This document shows, piece after piece, positions 53,460 through 61,732 of a stretch of DNA of 64,000 nucleotides. The stretch is from Microvirga sp. 17 mud 1-3 (GTDB lineage Bacteria; Pseudomonadota; Alphaproteobacteria; Rhizobiales; Beijerinckiaceae). Every line of letters starts with the position of its first letter. Position 1 is the first letter of the stretch. Location of the stretch: contig NZ_CP029481.1 in assembly GCF_003151255.1 (NCBI RefSeq), positions 2,604,001-2,668,000 on the forward strand, written 5' to 3'. Below the pieces are notes generated by a model. That model was not told the origin of the DNA. It worked only from the letters and a program-made list of their open reading frames with translations, and ran no database searches. The position numbers were made by a program, and so were the translations under genes.

Positions 53460-54068
53460 ATGTTTTCCGGCGCGCAGATTTCCCTTTATCCCATGGCGGA
53501 CGACTTCGTCCGCACCATCCTCGACGCCATTAAGGCGCTCGATCCCTACCGGCCGTCCTTCCGGATCGAGACGGACGACGTCTCGACCCTCATCGTCGGC
53601 CCGCCCGACCAGCTCTTCCCGGCCATGCGCGACCTCTTCGCGGCGGCCGCCAAGGGCGGCACCCATTGCGTGCTGGCCGCGACCGTGTCGCGCGGTTGTC
53701 CGGGAGAACCCGACGATCCAATCTGCACGCCCATCGCGGCGGGCGAGCCTGCCCTGCCCCTCGACCGGCGTGTCGCGGCCGCGCTCGCGGCCGTGCGCGA
53801 AGCGCCCCTCCTCGGCCAGCCGGTCGCAGCACAGTTCTCGCTCTATCCGCTCGGCAGCGGCCACCACATGGACGAGATCTACGGCTGCATCGACTTTCTC
53901 AAGCAGTCAGGCGTCTTCGACCGGTCGAAGAACTTCTGCACCAAGCTGCGCGGCGATGCCGGTCCGGTCTTCGCGACCTTGAGCGAGGCCTTTCTGCGCT
54001 TCGGCGCGCCCGAGGGCCATGTGGCCCTCGACATGAAGGTGTCGGCGAACAGCCCCACCCGCGCGTAA
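53460..54068 (+). CDS. ykoF: YkoF-family thiamine/HMP-binding protein
   Basis: The 202-residue product resembles YkoF, which in Bacillus subtilis is a soluble duplicated-domain protein that binds thiamine or its pyrimidine precursor HMP. Two related halves are visible by eye: GAQISLYPMADDFVRTILDAI (residues 4-24) and AAQFSLYPLGSGHHMDEIYG (after residue 122). No signal peptide is present. It is the first gene of a four-gene operon directly under a TPP riboswitch, so it should be repressed when thiamine pyrophosphate is plentiful. Confidence 0.9.
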   Translation: MFSGAQISLYPMADDFVRTILDAIKALDPYRPSFRIETDDVSTLIVGPPDQLFPAMRDLFAAAAKGGTHCVLAATVSRGCPGEPDDPICTPIAAGEPALPLDRRVAAALAAVREAPLLGQPVAAQFSLYPLGSGHHMDEIYGCIDFLKQSGVFDRSKNFCTKLRGDAGPVFATLSEAFLRFGAPEGHVALDMKVSANSPTRA

Positions 54069-54117
54069 AGCGCTCGCCTGCCCTTTTCTCTGCCCACTCA
54101 CAAACCGGGAACGTGCC

Positions 54118-54702
54118 ATGTCTCGTCACCAAGGCTGGACTCTCAAGGAAACCCTCATCGTCACCGTCCTGGGCGCCGTCTTCGCGGTGCTTTATCTCGC
54201 CTGGGTCCAGGTCTGGCTGATCGCCCAGGCTGTCTTCGGCTCGCTCACCATGGATGTGGTGATGGGCTTCTGGTTCCTGGCGTCGATCGTCGCGGCGGCC
54301 ATCATCCGCAAGCCTGGCGTCGCCTTTGCGGCGGAGGTCCTGGCCTCGGGGGTCGAGATCCTTCTCGGCAGCCCGGGTGGCCTGATCCTCCTCCTCTCGG
54401 GCGCCATCCAGGGCGCAGGAGCCGAGGCGGTGTTCGCCGCGACCCGGTGGCGGAACTACTCGCTTCCGGTCCTCATGGCGGCAGGCGTGGGCGCCGCGAT
54501 CTTCTCGTTCGCCTATACATGGATCCGCTTCAATTACGGCGCCCTGGAGCCCGGCGTGCTCATCGCCATGTTCGCACTTCGCTGCGCGAGCGGCGCGCTC
54601 CTCGGCGGCTGGCTCGGCCATGTGATCGTGGAAGCTCTCTACCGGACCGGCGCGCTTTCGGGGCTCGCCATCGACCATGACAAGCGGATCGTCGCGGCCT
54701 GA
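54118..54702 (+). CDS. ykoE: ECF transporter substrate-binding S component YkoE
   Basis: The 194-residue membrane protein has five or six helices, starting KETLIVTVLGAVFAVLYLAW, and a conserved GAIQGAGAEAVFAATRW loop typical of YkoE-like S components. In the ykoFEDC system it is the membrane substrate-binding part for thiamine or HMP. It overlaps ykoD by 26 nt, so the ATPase start may instead lie slightly later. Confidence 0.88.
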   Translation: MSRHQGWTLKETLIVTVLGAVFAVLYLAWVQVWLIAQAVFGSLTMDVVMGFWFLASIVAAAIIRKPGVAFAAEVLASGVEILLGSPGGLILLLSGAIQGAGAEAVFAATRWRNYSLPVLMAAGVGAAIFSFAYTWIRFNYGALEPGVLIAMFALRCASGALLGGWLGHVIVEALYRTGALSGLAIDHDKRIVAA

Positions 54703-56362
54703 GGTGCCGCCCGTCGCGCAATGGCGGGACATTGCGGTCCGCTACCCGTTCGAGAAGCGGGATGCGGTCGGGCCGGTGGCGCTCGATGTACGCCCGGGCG
54801 AGCGGCTTCTGCTGCTTGGCCCGTCCGGTTCGGGCAAGTCGACCCTGCTCCTGACCCTGACGGGGCTCATCCCGCGCAGCATCCCGGCCGAGATCCGCGG
54901 CGCGGTCGCGCTTTTCGGCATGGATGCCACGGAACGCGAGCCCTGGGCCTGGGCGAAGGACGTGGCCCAGTATTTCCAGGACGCGGACCAGACCCTGTGT
55001 GGGATGCGTGTCGAGGACGAGATCGCCTTCGCGCTCGAGAACCGCACTCTGCCGCCGGCCGTCATCGCCGCGTCCGTGCGCGCCGCCATGGAACAGGTCG
55101 GCCTGCCGGAGACCTGGCGGCAGCGCCGTTCCATGACCCTGTCGGGCGGCGAGCGCCAGCTTCTCGCCCTCGCCGCGACCCTTGTGCAGGACGCGCCGCT
55201 CTTCGTTGCCGACGAGCCGACCGCGCATCTGGCGCCGCAGGCGGCAGAACGGCTCCATGGTCTGCTGATGCGGAAGGATCAGGACCGCACGATCCTGATC
55301 GTCGACCATCGGCTCGACGGGCTGATCGGCTCCATCGACCGGGTCGCCGTGCTGGGCCGGGACGGCACCCTCGTGGCCGAGGGCGCGCCACGCCACCTGT
55401 TCCGCGAGAAGCGCAGCCTGCTGCGCTCCCTCGGAATCTGGTGCCCGACCGCGAGCGACCTCGACGAGGTACTCGCGGAGGCAGGCGTCGCGTCGCCGGT
55501 TCCGCCCCTCTCGGTGCCGGAGGCGCTCGCCCATCTCGAACCCGACGCGGCTCCCGAGGCGGACATCGCTAAGGCCCGACCTGCCGTGGAGGCATTTCTT
55601 GCTGCCTGCCGACCGGATCCTGCTCCCTCTGCGCCGGGCCGTCTCCTGGCGCGGCTCAGCAGTGCCGATTGCGCGCCCTTCGGTGGGCCGGCCGTGCTGC
55701 GCGGCATCGATCTCGACATTCACGCAGGCGAGATTCTGGGCATCCTTGGGGCCAACGGGGCGGGAAAATCCACCCTCGGTGCCAGCCTCGCGGGCCTCCT
55801 GCGGTTGAAAGGCGGCACGCGCAGCGGCGCTCCCGGCGGGCTCGCATTCCAGCGTCCCGAGACTCAGCTCGTGGCCGGCACGGTCCGGGAGGAGATTCTC
55901 TCCGGGCTGGAGCGGCGCATGCCTGAGGACGAGAAGCTCCGCCGCCTCGTGCAGGCGCTCGCCGCATGGGGCCTCTCCGGACTGGAGAATCGGCATCCCT
56001 TCACGCTCTCCCAGGGCCAGAAGCGGCGGCTCGCCCTCGCGGCCCTGACGGCCGGGGACCGATGGCCGCTTCTGGTGCTCGACGAGCCGACCGCGGGCCT
56101 CGATGCTCGGGGCGTCGCAACGCTCGCCGGCAAGATCGCGGCCCTGAAGGACGAGGGCCGCGCCCTCGCGCTCATCACCCACGACATGGATTTCGCCCTG
56201 CGCCTGTGCACCCGCTGCGTGGTGGTCGGCGAGGGACAGATCCTGGCTGAAGGTCCTCCGGACACTCTTCTGTTCGACGCTGCGCTCCTGCGGCGCGCGG
56301 GATTGGCCGAGCCGTCCTGCGCCCCGGCACGCCGCTGGCTGGAACGAGTCTCCCGATGCTGA
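54677..56362 (+). CDS. ykoD: ECF transporter ATPase YkoD (two ABC domains)
   Basis: The 561-residue product has two complete ABC ATPase domains in one chain. The first has Walker [13 protein letters not shown] and signature [15 protein letters not shown]; the second has [14 protein letters not shown] and [14 protein letters not shown], with Walker [11 protein letters not shown]. Fused paired ATPases replace the separate EcfA1/EcfA2 of other ECF systems. It powers uptake through YkoE and YkoC. The ATG overlaps ykoE; the stop overlaps ykoC by 7 nt. Confidence 0.92.
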   Translation: MTSGSSRPEVPPVAQWRDIAVRYPFEKRDAVGPVALDVRPGERLLLLGPSGSGKSTLLLTLTGLIPRSIPAEIRGAVALFGMDATEREPWAWAKDVAQYFQDADQTLCGMRVEDEIAFALENRTLPPAVIAASVRAAMEQVGLPETWRQRRSMTLSGGERQLLALAATLVQDAPLFVADEPTAHLAPQAAERLHGLLMRKDQDRTILIVDHRLDGLIGSIDRVAVLGRDGTLVAEGAPRHLFREKRSLLRSLGIWCPTASDLDEVLAEAGVASPVPPLSVPEALAHLEPDAAPEADIAKARPAVEAFLAACRPDPAPSAPGRLLARLSSADCAPFGGPAVLRGIDLDIHAGEILGILGANGAGKSTLGASLAGLLRLKGGTRSGAPGGLAFQRPETQLVAGTVREEILSGLERRMPEDEKLRRLVQALAAWGLSGLENRHPFTLSQGQKRRLALAALTAGDRWPLLVLDEPTAGLDARGVATLAGKIAALKDEGRALALITHDMDFALRLCTRCVVVGEGQILAEGPPDTLLFDAALLRRAGLAEPSCAPARRWLERVSRC

Positions 56363-57102
56363 GCGCCGTCAACCCCATCGCCAAGCTCGCCGTATGCGTC
56401 GCGTGGCTCTTCGCCGCCATGCTGGTCTTCGACGCGCGCTTCCAGGTCGCGTGCATCCTGATCCCGGCCCTCGCGCTCGTCACTCTCGGCCGCGTCTCTC
56501 CGCTTCGGCTCCTTCTCCTGGCGATCCCCTTCGCGCTGTTCGGGTTCGGCTTCCTGACCACGTCCCTGCTTTTCCACCGGGAGAGCGGCTTCGCCCTGCA
56601 GGTGGCCGGAGAGGCGCCCCTCAGGTCTCCGGCCTTCTCGGCAGGTCTGACCCTGTTCCTGCGCGCGCTCGCCTGCGGAGCGATCTCCATGGTCTTCGCC
56701 CTGACGACCGACCCGGACCGGGCCGTGCGCGCCCTCATGACGACCCTCGGCCTGCCCGCACGGATCGGCTATTCTCTGTTCGCCGTCATGCAGCTCGTGC
56801 CGGATCTGGCGGCAGAGGCGCAGCAGATGCGCCTTGCCCGCGCCATGAAGAGCGGGCGCCCGCCGCGACGCGTCCCCGGCCCTATCGAGCTCTTCAGCCT
56901 GGTCGTCCCGCTCCTCGCGGTCGCGATCCGCCGCGCCGGCCGCACCGCCATCGCCATGGAGGCACGGGGCCTTTCGCCCACAGGACCACGCACGATCATG
57001 AACGCGCCGGGCTTCGGCCCATGCGACTGGGTCTTCGGCCTTTCGGCTATGGCGGTCCTGGCGGCCCTCATGCTGGGTGTCGTCCTGCTTCCGGCCGCGT
57101 GA
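56356..57102 (+). CDS. ykoC: ECF transporter T component YkoC
   Basis: The 248-residue energy-coupling protein has the CbiQ/EcfT fold: several helices ([20 protein letters not shown] onwards), and the coupling motif [12 protein letters not shown] plus AMEARGLSP, the A-R-G motifs that contact the ATPases. It completes the ykoFEDC transporter. The end is 102 bp before pyrE, enough for a separate promoter. Confidence 0.9.
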   Translation: MLSAVNPIAKLAVCVAWLFAAMLVFDARFQVACILIPALALVTLGRVSPLRLLLLAIPFALFGFGFLTTSLLFHRESGFALQVAGEAPLRSPAFSAGLTLFLRALACGAISMVFALTTDPDRAVRALMTTLGLPARIGYSLFAVMQLVPDLAAEAQQMRLARAMKSGRPPRRVPGPIELFSLVVPLLAVAIRRAGRTAIAMEARGLSPTGPRTIMNAPGFGPCDWVFGLSAMAVLAALMLGVVLLPAA

Positions 57103-57203
57103 CATCAGGGCCACGGAACAGCGCGTGCACCAGCACGATGCGGATCTCCCCTTGCGCCCTGCGAAAGCGCCTGCCAAAGAGCGGCGACGCAGGAGACGAA
57201 GCC

Positions 57204-57788
57204 ATGACCCCCGATGACGTTCTCGACGAATTCCGCTCCGCCGGTGCGCTTCTGGAGGGACACTTCATTCTCTCGTCGGGCCTGCATAGCCCGGTCTTCC
57301 TGCAGAAGATGTTCGTGTTCCAGGACCCTGCCCGCACGGAGCGCGTCTGCCGCGCCCTCGCGCAGAAGATCCGCGAGGCCTACGGCCCTGTCGACTACGT
57401 GGTCTCGCCCGCCATCGGCGGGATCGTGCCCGGCTACGAGACGGCGCGGCACCTGGGCTGCAAGGCGATCTTCGTGGAGCGGGAGAACGGGACCTTCGCG
57501 CTGCGGCGCGGCTTCGTGATCCCGGAAGGCGCGCGGGTCGTCATGGTGGAGGACATCGTAACCACGGGCCTGTCCTCTCGCGAATGCCTCGCGGCCCTGC
57601 GCGAGCATCCGGGCCAGATCCTCGGCGCCGCCTGCCTGATCGATCGCTCCGGCGGCAAGGCTGACCTCGGCGTTCCGCTGGTTTCCCTGGTCCAGCTCGA
57701 TATTCCGGCTTATCCGGCCGACAAGTTGCCGCCAGAACTTGCCGCTCTCCCGGCCGTGAAGCCCGGAAGCCGCAACATTACAGCTTAG
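57204..57788 (+). CDS. pyrE: Orotate phosphoribosyltransferase
   Basis: The 194-residue product transfers ribose phosphate from PRPP to orotate in pyrimidine synthesis. It has the PRPP signature [16 protein letters not shown], and the substrate segment [14 protein letters not shown]. The ATG at 57204 follows AGGAGACGAAGCC. A longer open frame runs through ykoC in another phase, but this start gives the family length. The final GSRNITA sits before an AT-rich stretch. Confidence 0.95.
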   Translation: MTPDDVLDEFRSAGALLEGHFILSSGLHSPVFLQKMFVFQDPARTERVCRALAQKIREAYGPVDYVVSPAIGGIVPGYETARHLGCKAIFVERENGTFALRRGFVIPEGARVVMVEDIVTTGLSSRECLAALREHPGQILGAACLIDRSGGKADLGVPLVSLVQLDIPAYPADKLPPELAALPAVKPGSRNITA

Positions 57789-57837
57789 CTTAGCATTGTT
57801 TCTCTTTGGAGAAATAAGGCGTTTTTAAAGCATTATC

Positions 57838-57868
57838 TTGACACCAAAAGGCCGCATGGCTTTACTAT
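57838..57868 (+). promoter_or_regulatory. Candidate promoter for the NYN-domain gene
   Basis: TTGACA (57838-57843) lies 19 nt before TACTAT (57863-57868). The spacing is longer than ideal. The 243 bp between pyrE and this gene are clearly more AT-rich than the surroundings, as expected for a regulatory region; no other feature stands out there. Confidence 0.4.
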
Positions 57869-58031
57869 GGTGCATTAAGTTTTTACTCGTCTGATGGGTT
57901 TTTAGAACAGCCTGTTTCCAGGCACGTCGCAAATAGATCGCGCGATTGTATTTGAACCGCGAAAAGTTTGATGTCGCTTTGCTAAGCAAGTTGTTTTGAT
58001 GGGCCCAGCCGGATCAAGCAAGAGATTACAT

Positions 58032-58691
58032 ATGGCAGGCCAGCAACGGATCGCGCTCTTCATCGATGGAGCCAATCTCTACGCGACCACGAAGACCCTC
58101 GGCTTCGACATCGACTACAAGCGCCTGCTCAAGGAATTCCAGAGCCGAGGCACCCTGATCCGCGCCTTTTACTATACGGCCCTGGTGGAAGATCAGGAGT
58201 ATTCTTCCATCCGCCCCCTGATCGACTGGCTCGACTATAACGGCTACCGCGTCGTCACCAAGCCGACGAAGGAGTTCGTGGATTCGGCCGGCCGCCGCAA
58301 GGTCAAGGGCAACATGGATATCGAGCTCGCGATCGATGCCCTGGAGCTCGCTCCCTATATCGACCACATGGTCCTGTTCTCGGGCGACGGGGATTTCCGT
58401 TCCCTGGTCGAGGCCATGCAGCGCCGGGGCGTGCGCGTCTCCGTCGTGTCCACGGTCACCACCCAGCCGCCCATGGTGGCCGACGAGCTGCGCCGTCAGG
58501 CCGACGAGTTCCTGGACCTCGCCCAGCTCGCCTCCAAGATCGGCCGCGACCCGACCGAGCGGCCGCAGCGGGCCGTGGGAGAGAACGGGGAGCGCCCGGA
58601 GCGTCCCGCGCGCCACGCGCAGCCGCAGAGCGGCGGTCTGGAGCGCCGCTACGGCATCCGCCAGCCCCAGGACGACGATTTCGAGGTCTGA
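58032..58691 (+). CDS. NYN-domain protein (LabA/DUF88 family)
   Basis: The 219-residue product has a NYN (PIN-like) domain: acidic pocket motifs ALFIDGANLY near residue 10, KGNMDIELAIDAL, and VLFSGDGDFRSLVEAM. The tail of about 45 residues is rich in Arg, Pro and Glu. NYN domains are metal-dependent RNases or RNA-binding proteins; the target is not known. Genes of this type often lie near smpB-dapA or rpoZ in alphaproteobacteria, which fits here. I start at MAGQQRIALFIDG. Confidence 0.88.
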   Translation: MAGQQRIALFIDGANLYATTKTLGFDIDYKRLLKEFQSRGTLIRAFYYTALVEDQEYSSIRPLIDWLDYNGYRVVTKPTKEFVDSAGRRKVKGNMDIELAIDALELAPYIDHMVLFSGDGDFRSLVEAMQRRGVRVSVVSTVTTQPPMVADELRRQADEFLDLAQLASKIGRDPTERPQRAVGENGERPERPARHAQPQSGGLERRYGIRQPQDDDFEV

Positions 58692-58695
58692 GTCA

Positions 58696-58722
58696 GATGC
58701 CCGCCGGGCGGGCATCCTTTTC
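58696..58722 (+). terminator. Probable intrinsic terminator of the NYN gene
   Basis: GATGCCCG and CGGGCATC form an 8-bp stem with a 5-nt loop, followed by CTTTTCTC. It sits between convergent genes and begins 4 nt past the NYN stop. Confidence 0.65.
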
Positions 58723-59511
58723 TCAACGTCCCTGCCAGACAGGCCGGCGCCGCTCCATCCAGGCGCCGAGCCCCTCCGCGAGATCGGCCGTCGGAACCAG
58801 GGCGGCGAACTGCTCGCCTTCTGCCTGAAGGCCCTCACCGATCGTCATGTTCAGCCCTCGTGTGACGGCCGCCACGATGCTGCGCGTCGCGAGCGGCGAA
58901 TGACGCATGATCCGCTCCGCCAGGGACTTCACGGCCGGCCGGAGCGCGTCATGGGGCACGACCTGATTCACGAGCCCTAGCTCCAGCGCGCGCTCAGCCG
59001 AAAAGGCATCGCCCGTCAGGAGAAGTTCGAGCGCCCGCTTGCGGCCGGCAAGACGCGGGAGGCGCTGCGTCCCGCCGAAGGTCGGCGGCATTCCGAGTAT
59101 GATCTCGGGCTTGGCGAAGACCGCCCGCTCGCTCGCGACGGCGAGGTGAACCGCTTCCGTGATCTCGCAGCCGCCCCCGTAAGCCGGCCCGTTGACGGCC
59201 GCGATGACAGGCTTCGGAAAAGCCTCCAGGCGGGCCGTCAGGGCCTGCCCACGTCGCACGAAATCCCGCATAGCCCGGGCCGCGCCCCTGCTGACGCTGC
59301 GGGAGAATTCGGGAATGTCCCCTCCGGCCGAGAAGGCCCGGCCGGAACCCGTGAGGACGACCACGCGGATCGCATGCTCCACCTCGATCTCGTCGAGCAG
59401 TTCGAGGAGGCAGTCGATGGTCTCGTAGTTCAGGGCATTGAGCTTTGCGGGCCGGTTCAGGGTCAGCCAGGCGATGCCGTCCTCGATGTTCATCAGCACA
59501 GTGTCCGACAT
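58723..59511 (-). CDS. Enoyl-CoA hydratase/isomerase family protein
   Basis: The 262-residue crotonase-fold product has the oxyanion-hole segments SGRAFSAGGDIPEFSR and NGPAYGGGCEITEAVH, with the GGG(C)E motif in the second. The position of one catalytic Glu is not certain by eye, so hydratase and isomerase are both possible. It probably acts in the degradation of a fatty or aromatic acyl-CoA. A TetR gene is divergent, with a clear palindrome between them, so it is likely regulated by that protein. Confidence 0.88.
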   Translation of the reverse strand: MSDTVLMNIEDGIAWLTLNRPAKLNALNYETIDCLLELLDEIEVEHAIRVVVLTGSGRAFSAGGDIPEFSRSVSRGAARAMRDFVRRGQALTARLEAFPKPVIAAVNGPAYGGGCEITEAVHLAVASERAVFAKPEIILGMPPTFGGTQRLPRLAGRKRALELLLTGDAFSAERALELGLVNQVVPHDALRPAVKSLAERIMRHSPLATRSIVAAVTRGLNMTIGEGLQAEGEQFAALVPTADLAEGLGAWMERRRPVWQGR

Positions 59512-59567
59512 GGTCTACTCTCCACAGACGTGATTGCGTCCGGAAAAGCTATGACGGAGAGACCGCT

Positions 59568-59595
59568 CATGTATACTCACTGGTCAGTATACATG
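59568..59595. promoter_or_regulatory. Palindromic operator between enoyl-CoA hydratase and tetR
   Basis: Perfect 10-bp inverted arms CATGTATACT and AGTATACATG flank an 8-nt centre. The right arm lies 10 nt before the tetR start and the left arm 57 nt before the enoyl-CoA hydratase start. It is the most likely binding site of the adjacent regulator. Confidence 0.8.
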
Positions 59596-59605
59596 AGGTG
59601 CCGCG

Positions 59606-60214
59606 ATGGCGACGAACCAGACCCGCGAACGCATCGTCTCGGCGGCATCGCGGCTGTTCTACGATGAGGGAATCAGGGCCGTGAGCATGGACGCGGTCGC
59701 CGAAAAGGCGGGCGTCACCAAGCGGACCCTCTATTACCATTTCGACAGCAAGGACGATCTGGTGGCCGCCTATCTGTCGGCCCGGGACCAGCCGAACCTC
59801 GCGCTGTTCCGACGCTGGTTCGCCGAAGCCGACGGAGGGCTTCCCGAAAAGGTAAAGAGCATCTTCGCCCATCTCGCCCGCTCGGCCCGCCATCCGAAAT
59901 GGAAGGGCTGCGGGTTCTTGAGAACCTCGGCGGAACTCGCGAACCTGCCCGGGCATCCGGCCATGAAGATCGGCGCCGCGCACAAGAAGAAGTTCGAGGA
60001 TTGGCTGGCCGAAACCTTCGCGGCGAACGGCATCGACAATCCACATTCTCTCGCGCGGCAGATCGCCCTTTTGCTCGACGGCTCATTCGCGGCCGTCCTG
60101 CTGCATCGGGATCCGAGCTATATGGATCATGCGGGCGCGGCTGCGGCCACCCTGGTGGCTGGGGCCGCGAAGAAAGACCGGGCTGAGGCAAACCTCAGCC
60201 CTTCTCGCGCATGA
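59606..60214 (+). CDS. TetR-family transcriptional regulator
   Basis: The 202-residue product has the TetR helix-turn-helix: [20 protein letters not shown] and [19 protein letters not shown]. The C-terminal domain contains [20 protein letters not shown], a pattern seen in some YxaF/LmrA-like regulators. It is divergent from the enoyl-CoA hydratase with a palindrome in between, and probably represses both itself and that gene, released by a small ligand. Its 3' end overlaps the convergent smpB 3' end by 20 nt. Confidence 0.9.
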   Translation: MATNQTRERIVSAASRLFYDEGIRAVSMDAVAEKAGVTKRTLYYHFDSKDDLVAAYLSARDQPNLALFRRWFAEADGGLPEKVKSIFAHLARSARHPKWKGCGFLRTSAELANLPGHPAMKIGAAHKKKFEDWLAETFAANGIDNPHSLARQIALLLDGSFAAVLLHRDPSYMDHAGAAAATLVAGAAKKDRAEANLSPSRA

Positions 60215-60668
60215 GGCGAGCCTTTTCCCGGTTCCAGGTGCGCGTCTTCTCGGTCTCGCGTTTGTCGTGCAACTTCTTGCCTCGCCCGAGGCCGAGCTCG
60301 ACCTTCGCCCGCCCACGGTCGTTGAAATAGACCTTGAGGGGGATGACCGTGAAGCCCTCGCGCTGGGTGGCGCCGATCAGCTTGTTGATCTGCCGCTTGT
60401 GCAGGAGCAGCCGCCGGGGCCGGCGGGTCTCGTGGTTGAAGCGGTTCGCCTGGAGATATTCAGGGATATAGGCGTTGAACAGGAAGAACTCCTCACCGGA
60501 GGGGCCCGCATAGGCCTCTCCGATGGTCGCCTTGCCCTGGCGCAGGGATTTGACCTCCGTGCCGGTCAGGGCGATGCCGGCCTCGTAGGTATCGACGATC
60601 TCGTAGTTGAACCGCGCCTTCCGGTTATCGGCAACGATGCGGTGGGCATTTTTCGGATCGCTTTTCAT
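60195..60668 (-). CDS. smpB: SsrA-binding protein SmpB
   Basis: The 157-residue protein brings tmRNA to stalled ribosomes (trans-translation). It has the typical features: [40 protein letters not shown], and a basic C-terminal tail ([20 protein letters not shown]). The tail enters the mRNA channel in known SmpB proteins. It starts 4 nt after the dapA stop, as usual in this group. No tmRNA gene is seen in the window. Confidence 0.96.
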   Translation of the reverse strand: MKSDPKNAHRIVADNRKARFNYEIVDTYEAGIALTGTEVKSLRQGKATIGEAYAGPSGEEFFLFNAYIPEYLQANRFNHETRRPRRLLLHKRQINKLIGATQREGFTVIPLKVYFNDRGRAKVELGLGRGKKLHDKRETEKTRTWNREKARLMREKG

Positions 60669-60672
60669 CGTC

Positions 60673-61557
60673 TCACGCGTTGATCAGGCCCGCATGGGCC
60701 ATGGCGTCCCGCACGCGCTTCCGGGTCGGCTCGGACACGGGCAGCAGGGGCAGGCGCACATCGTCCCCCATGAGGCCGAGCAGGGACGCGGCATACTTCA
60801 CGGGCGACGGGTTGGTTTCAATGAACAGGGCTTCGTGGAGGGGCATCAGCCGGTCCTGGACTTTCAGGGCCGTGGCGTAATCGCCCTTCAGGCAAGCGTT
60901 CTGCATCTCGGCGCAGAGCCGCGGCGCCACGTTGGACGTGACCGAGATGCAGCCGTGACCGCCATGGGCCATGAATCCGAGAGCCGTGGCATCCTCGCCG
61001 GAAAGCTGGATGAAGTCCGGCCCCATGGCCTGCCGCTGCTGGCTGACCCGGGCCATGCTGGCGGTCGCGTCCTTCACGCCCACGATGTTCTTGAGCTCAT
61101 AGAGCCGCGCCATCGTCTCCACGGACATGTCGATCACCGACCGGCCCGGGATATTGTAGATGATGATCGGAATGCCCACGGCGTCGTTGATCGCCTTGAA
61201 GTGGGCGTAGAGACCTTCCTGGGTCGGCTTGTTGTAGTAGGGCGTGACGATCAGGAGCGCATCCGCGCCGACCTTCTCGGCATGGCGCGAGAAGCCGATG
61301 GCCTCTTCGGTGCTGTTCGACCCCGCCCCGGCGATGACCGGGACCCGGCCCTTCACCTCCTCGACGCAGATCTGGACCACCCGGTCGTGCTCCTTGTGGC
61401 TCAGCGTCGGGCTCTCGCCCGTCGTGCCAACCGGAACCAGGCCCTTGGTGCCGTTCTCGATCTGCCAGGCGATGTGTTTCCGGAACGCCGCCTCATCCAC
61501 GGCCCCATCCTTGAAGGGGGTTACAAGCGCCGTGATGGAGCCTTGGAACTGCGTCAT
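60673..61557 (-). CDS. dapA: 4-hydroxy-tetrahydrodipicolinate synthase
   Basis: DapA condenses pyruvate with aspartate semialdehyde in lysine and diaminopimelate synthesis. The 294-residue product has the Schiff-base lysine K162 in [11 protein letters not shown], the Tyr in [10 protein letters not shown] (Y134), and the family opening [21 protein letters not shown] start at MTQFQGS; nine earlier codons are open but unlikely. The enzyme supplies a peptidoglycan precursor, which ties it to the lytic transglycosylase next door on the other strand. Confidence 0.95.
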   Translation of the reverse strand: MTQFQGSITALVTPFKDGAVDEAAFRKHIAWQIENGTKGLVPVGTTGESPTLSHKEHDRVVQICVEEVKGRVPVIAGAGSNSTEEAIGFSRHAEKVGADALLIVTPYYNKPTQEGLYAHFKAINDAVGIPIIIYNIPGRSVIDMSVETMARLYELKNIVGVKDATASMARVSQQRQAMGPDFIQLSGEDATALGFMAHGGHGCISVTSNVAPRLCAEMQNACLKGDYATALKVQDRLMPLHEALFIETNPSPVKYAASLLGLMGDDVRLPLLPVSEPTRKRVRDAMAHAGLINA

Positions 61558-61732
61558 GTTCTTCCTCGCGATAGCAGCGTTCAATGGAGTTTCAGGCCTG
61601 CGGGCCTACACATAGGGGCTGCGGCGCATCGGCGCAAACGGCCCCGTCGAGAGTTGTCCTAGCCCCTGACATGGTGTTTCCTCAAGCATAACGTCGCCGA
61701 AACAGGGCATCGTACGACGACAAGGGGATCAC

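Noticed and set aside
56394..57203. Upstream extension of pyrE through ykoC, suggesting a fusion
   Set aside because: The added part is ykoC read out of frame; pyrE has its own ribosome-binding site and conserved N-terminus at 57204.
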